Below are positions 5,124 through 7,683 of a stretch of DNA of 7,683 bases, in pieces; the first letter of the stretch is position 1; each line of letters opens with the position of its first letter. This stretch comes from an uncultured Mailhella sp. GTDB lineage: Bacteria > Desulfobacterota > Desulfovibrionia > Desulfovibrionales > Desulfovibrionaceae. The position numbers and the translations under genes are program-made. Location: the NCBI GenBank assembly GCA_905192935.1, contig CAJJMX010000074.1, positions 1 to 7,683 of the forward strand, in the 5' to 3' direction. The notes beneath the pieces were generated by a model. The model made no database searches and had not been told where the DNA came from. It saw nothing but the letters and a program-made list of their open reading frames with translations.

Positions 5124-6350
5124 TCACGCCTGCGCTTCAGGCTGCGGAACCGAAGCGTCCGCGGCAGAGGAAGGCAGCGGCATGCCGGTCTCCGGTGCAG
5201 GGCCGGAGTCTTCGGCAGCGGAATCATCGACGGCCGGGCCCTTCGACGGCGGAGCCTTCTTTTCCGCTCCGCCCTTTCCCGCGGACTTGCGTCTGGCAGA
5301 TTCGGTGCCCGCCTCGTCGGAAGGCGACTTCTGTCCGGCATGGGAAGAGGCCTGAAGCCTGCGTCTTTTTTCCGCCGCGGCGTAAATGAGCTGAAACACA
5401 TACTCTTCAAGGCCGCTGCGGGCCTCCACCGGCACGTCCACCAGCGCCGCCTCGGCACGGGCCATGGTCTTGTGCCCGCCGCCCCCGCCTATGCCGGGAA
5501 ACACGCACGAGGCCACGGCGCCGAGATCCATCTTTCCGTATCCGCCGCGGAACACCACGACCACGCGGCCCGAGCTCACGCCGCACACGGCCACCCATCG
5601 CAGACCGTGCACCTTGAGAAAGAAGTCCGCCACCACTACGAGTATGTCCGAGCTGTCCACCTTGCCGAGCCACACATAGCTGCCACGCCCGCAGGGTCTC
5701 AGCGTCTCGAAGGCGCGCGAAAAATAGGGAAGCCATTCGGGCATGTATTCGCTGCGCAATATGCGGTTCATGAGCGTGGCGTCGCCGAAGCGGCTCAAAT
5801 AGTGATAGGCCCGCAGATCCACGTCGGTGCAGCCGCGGCCGAAGGTGGCCGTGTCCGTGCGTATGCCGTACTGCAGGGCCGTGGCCAGAAGACGAGCCGG
5901 ACGTATGCCCGCAGAATAGAGGTATTCGGTCATCATGGTGCTCACGGAGCCGTAGTCGGGACGTATGTCCTGAAACGGCGCGGAACACGGATCGTCGGTT
6001 TTGGGATGGTGGTCGATGACCACGGAAAATTCCAGTCCGGCAAAGGCCGGATTGTGATGCGCCTGCGAGTCCACCAGGGCAAAGCGCTGGATCTTCTTCT
6101 TCATGGAAGGACGCCACTTCACCACGGGAATATTGAGATAACGTATCATGGCCAGATTGTCCGGCCGGGTGATCTCGTTGGTGCGGGCTATGGTCACGCT
6201 CTTCACTTTCGAGCGTATGATGCGCTGAAGGGCCATGGCGCTTGCCAGAGCGTCGGGGTCGGCGGTGATGAGTATGGCCCACGACTCTTCCCTGACAAGC
6301 AGAGCCTGAAGCTGCGCAAGCTGCGCGGAAAGTACGCGGAAATATGCCAT
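5124..6350 (-). CDS. DHH/DHHA1-family phosphoesterase (NrnA-like)
   Basis: This 408-residue cytosolic protein has a DHH domain (about 22-170) and a DHHA1 domain (about 225-325). Seen: the motif I region ITADPDALASAMAL (28-41, D31 and D33), VDSQ (93-96), the signature IDHH (112-115), GIRTDTATF (162-170, D166), and the DHHA1 glycine loop GIGGGGGH (286-293). The family uses two Mn ions to hydrolyse short oligonucleotides, pAp or cyclic dinucleotides. Which substrate applies cannot be told here. Motif I lacks the usual HxxPDxD histidine (Leu at the expected position). Residues about 330-408 form a low-complexity Ala/Ser/Pro/Lys/Glu tail, probably disordered, which is absent from typical NrnA proteins. 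It is downstream of the polyprenyl synthase with a 12-base gap, its SD (TAGGAG) overlapping that gene's TAG stop, so the two are one operon. Confidence 0.88.
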   Translation of the reverse strand: MAYFRVLSAQLAQLQALLVREESWAILITADPDALASAMALQRIIRSKVKSVTIARTNEITRPDNLAMIRYLNIPVVKWRPSMKKKIQRFALVDSQAHHNPAFAGLEFSVVIDHHPKTDDPCSAPFQDIRPDYGSVSTMMTEYLYSAGIRPARLLATALQYGIRTDTATFGRGCTDVDLRAYHYLSRFGDATLMNRILRSEYMPEWLPYFSRAFETLRPCGRGSYVWLGKVDSSDILVVVADFFLKVHGLRWVAVCGVSSGRVVVVFRGGYGKMDLGAVASCVFPGIGGGGGHKTMARAEAALVDVPVEARSGLEEYVFQLIYAAAEKRRRLQASSHAGQKSPSDEAGTESARRKSAGKGGAEKKAPPSKGPAVDDSAAEDSGPAPETGMPLPSSAADASVPQPEAQA

Positions 6351-6362
6351 AATCTTCTGCTC

Positions 6363-7328
6363 CTACGATTTCCGGTTGCGCACGAACTCAAGCGCCTCCC
6401 GGAATATCTTCTGTTCAAAACGCTGCGGCAGGGCATCAAGGCTGCGCTCGGCCTTGTCGAGATATTCGTCGGCCATGGCACGGGACTCCGCATCGAAGCC
6501 GAGACGGCGGATGTCGGAGGCGATCTTCGCCCGCTCCTCCGGCGTGAAGGTTCCTGTGCGGAACTTCTCGCAGAACCTTTCCCTGTCGGGATGGCTGAGG
6601 AATTCCACATACTTCATGATGGGAGGCGTGAACTTGCCCTCCGCGAGGTCGCCCGCCGTGGGCTTGCCGGTTTCCGCCTCGTCGGCGAAATCGAGCGCGT
6701 CGTCCACCATCTGAAACGCTATGCCGAGGTTCAGACCGTAGTCGGAAACGGCTTCCACTTCGGCGGGAGAAGCCTTGGCGTAGAGCGCACCGAGGCGGCA
6801 GGAGCCGCGGATGAGCCAGCCCGTCTTGCCGGCAATGACATCCACGTATTCGGCCGCGCTGTGCGCCATGGAGTGCTGAAGCGCGATCTCATGAGTTTCC
6901 CCGGAGGCCGTCATGAGCACGGATTCAGACACGCACGTCAGCAGGGCAGGGCTGTTGACGGAAGCCGTCTTGTGACTGGCCGAGGCAAGCAGGGCGTCGC
7001 CCGCGAGAATGGCGCGGGGAACGTCGAAAAGCACATGGGCCGACACGCGTCCGCGACGTGTGGGCGCACCGTCCAGCACGTCGTCGTGCAGGAGCGTGGC
7101 CACATGGATCATCTCGGGAATCACGGCAAGGTCGTAGAGCTCGTCCCCTTCCGCACCGAAAAGGCGCGCGGAGGAAAGCGTCATGAGAGGGCGCAGACGC
7201 TTGCCGCCGGCAAGCAGAACGTGACCCACGATGTCGCGCAGAGGCGCAGGCATGGCGTCAAGTTCCTTTTTCAGAGCGGCGTTTACCTTTATCTGCTCGT
7301 ATTTCAGCACGGACATGAACGTTATCAT
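6363..7328 (-). CDS. Long-chain trans-polyprenyl diphosphate synthase (IspB/HepT-like)
   Basis: This 321-residue enzyme condenses isopentenyl diphosphate onto an allylic primer to make the polyprenyl chain, most likely for menaquinone. Seen: GGKRLRP (41-47), the first Asp-rich motif DDVLD (82-86) in LLHDDVLDGAPTRRG, GDALL (110-114), GKTG (167-170), the second Asp-rich motif DDALD (209-213), and GKPTAGDLAEGKFTPP (221-236). The residues before the first motif (VATLLH) are small at the chain-length position, which fits a long-chain rather than farnesyl product. Exact length is not predictable. The start was placed at ATG 7328 with GAGGT 9 bases upstream. An open frame extends to 7421 without family similarity, and ATG 7316 has no SD. 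It is the first gene of an operon with the DHH gene. Confidence 0.92.
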   Translation of the reverse strand: MITFMSVLKYEQIKVNAALKKELDAMPAPLRDIVGHVLLAGGKRLRPLMTLSSARLFGAEGDELYDLAVIPEMIHVATLLHDDVLDGAPTRRGRVSAHVLFDVPRAILAGDALLASASHKTASVNSPALLTCVSESVLMTASGETHEIALQHSMAHSAAEYVDVIAGKTGWLIRGSCRLGALYAKASPAEVEAVSDYGLNLGIAFQMVDDALDFADEAETGKPTAGDLAEGKFTPPIMKYVEFLSHPDRERFCEKFRTGTFTPEERAKIASDIRRLGFDAESRAMADEYLDKAERSLDALPQRFEQKIFREALEFVRNRKS

Positions 7329-7440
7329 AAGTCTCAGACCTCTGCCCTGCGGGCGTCTCAAAGAATCTTTCCCTACGTTTTGAACGCATTTTTCATTCTT
7401 CGCAAGCATTTTCGTCCGCATCCCGCCGCACGGAGCCTGC

Positions 7441-7454
7441 GCCGGAAGGCCGGC
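7441..7454. repeat. Small hairpin between divergent genes
   Basis: GCCGG-AAGG-CCGGC is a perfect 5-bp stem with a 4-base loop in the 175-base gap between the polyprenyl synthase and the DUF2065 gene. It may be structural or a binding site. I see no clear promoter for the minus-strand gene in this gap. Confidence 0.25.
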
Positions 7455-7468
7455 AGAGAAAATCCCTC

Positions 7469-7497
7469 TTTACAATCCGGCCGATACCTAGGATACT
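7469..7497 (+). promoter_or_regulatory. Putative promoter of the DUF2065 gene
   Basis: TTTACA (7469-7474) and GATACT (7492-7497; 4/6 to TATAAT) are separated by exactly 17 bases. The predicted start of transcription, about 7 bases on, falls at or next to ATG 7504, so the message would have almost no leader. Confidence 0.4.
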
Positions 7498-7503
7498 GCC
7501 CCG

Positions 7504-7683
7504 ATGAATTTCAATCTTTCCCTCTTTCTCGCCGCACTCGGTCTGGCATGCGTTCTTGAGGCGCTGCCCTGGCTCATTTCGCCCGGCAAGACCCGGGAAA
7601 CACTGCTCGAGCTTCTTTCGCTTCCCGAAGAGACGCTGCGCAGGGGAGGCATTTTTCTCATGATCCTCGGCGTGGCCGTGTGC
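7504..7683 (+). CDS. DUF2065 (YjeT-like) small membrane protein, 5' part
   Basis: The first 60 codons are present; the gene runs off the window end. Seen: an N-terminal hydrophobic segment (about 5-25) containing LGLACVLEALPWLISPGK, a polar middle with ETLLELLSLPEETLRRGG (32-49), and the start of a second hydrophobic segment (FLMILGVAVC). The pattern of LGL..VLE..P....P, a short amphipathic helix, LR..G, then a second membrane helix matches DUF2065, a family of about 60-70 residue inner-membrane proteins of unknown function. Few residues can be missing. A weak AGGA lies about 11 bases before the ATG. It is divergent from the polyprenyl synthase operon. Confidence 0.78.
   Translation, partial: MNFNLSLFLAALGLACVLEALPWLISPGKTRETLLELLSLPEETLRRGGIFLMILGVAVC

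Noticed and set aside
7329..7421. 31-codon N-terminal extension of the polyprenyl synthase
   Set aside because: It has no similarity to the family N-terminus, and ATG 7328 has a ribosome site at normal spacing.
4779..7559. A 926-codon open frame on the plus strand
   Set aside because: It runs antisense to the DHH and polyprenyl synthase genes, has no recognisable domain, and is rich in His/Arg/Gly as expected for a shadow frame in GC-rich DNA.

Overview
The window looks like chromosomal DNA from a GC-rich anaerobic bacterium, probably a Desulfovibrionaceae-type sulfidogen. That placement is an inference from four things: base composition, the ferredoxin-type redox protein, the long-chain polyprenyl diphosphate synthase (menaquinone side chain), and the grouping of polyprenyl synthase, DHH phosphoesterase and a DUF2065 gene. 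No rRNA or marker gene fixes the taxon. I see no tRNA, CRISPR array, insertion sequence or phage gene.

Layout. Positions 1-313 are non-coding and hold several GC-rich inverted repeats. From 2590 down to 314 on the minus strand lies a tightly coupled three-gene operon. Its order is an FMN split-barrel (PNPOx-like) protein fused to a two-cluster ferredoxin domain, a zinc-type macrodomain, and a class M sirtuin (SirTM). A candidate promoter (2683-2711) and a weak terminator of the preceding operon (2730-2764) lie just upstream. From 3927 down to 2804 (minus) is a pair of half-size CHR/chromate-type transporter subunits with an ATGA overlap. The overlap also contains an A7 slippery heptamer in the correct phase for a -1 frameshift that would fuse the two halves. 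A divergent LysR-type regulator (4022-4897, plus) shares with them an AT-rich intergenic region containing two dyads, one of the T-N11-A type.

After a convergent terminator region (4898-5123) come a minus-strand polyprenyl diphosphate synthase (6363-7328) and a DHH/DHHA1 phosphoesterase (5124-6350) in one operon. Divergent from these is the start of a DUF2065 (YjeT-like) membrane protein (7504 to the window end).

How the genes may work together. In the SirTM systems described in Streptococcus and Staphylococcus, the sirtuin ADP-ribosylates a lipoylated GcvH-like carrier, the linked zinc macrodomain removes the mark, and a lipoate ligase and flavin oxidoreductases are encoded alongside. Here the writer/eraser pair is kept, but no GcvH-like or lipoate-ligase gene is present in the window. 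A flavin/iron-sulfur fusion protein takes the first position instead. This unusual redox-linked ADP-ribosylation operon is the most interesting feature of the window. Its target and function are unknown.
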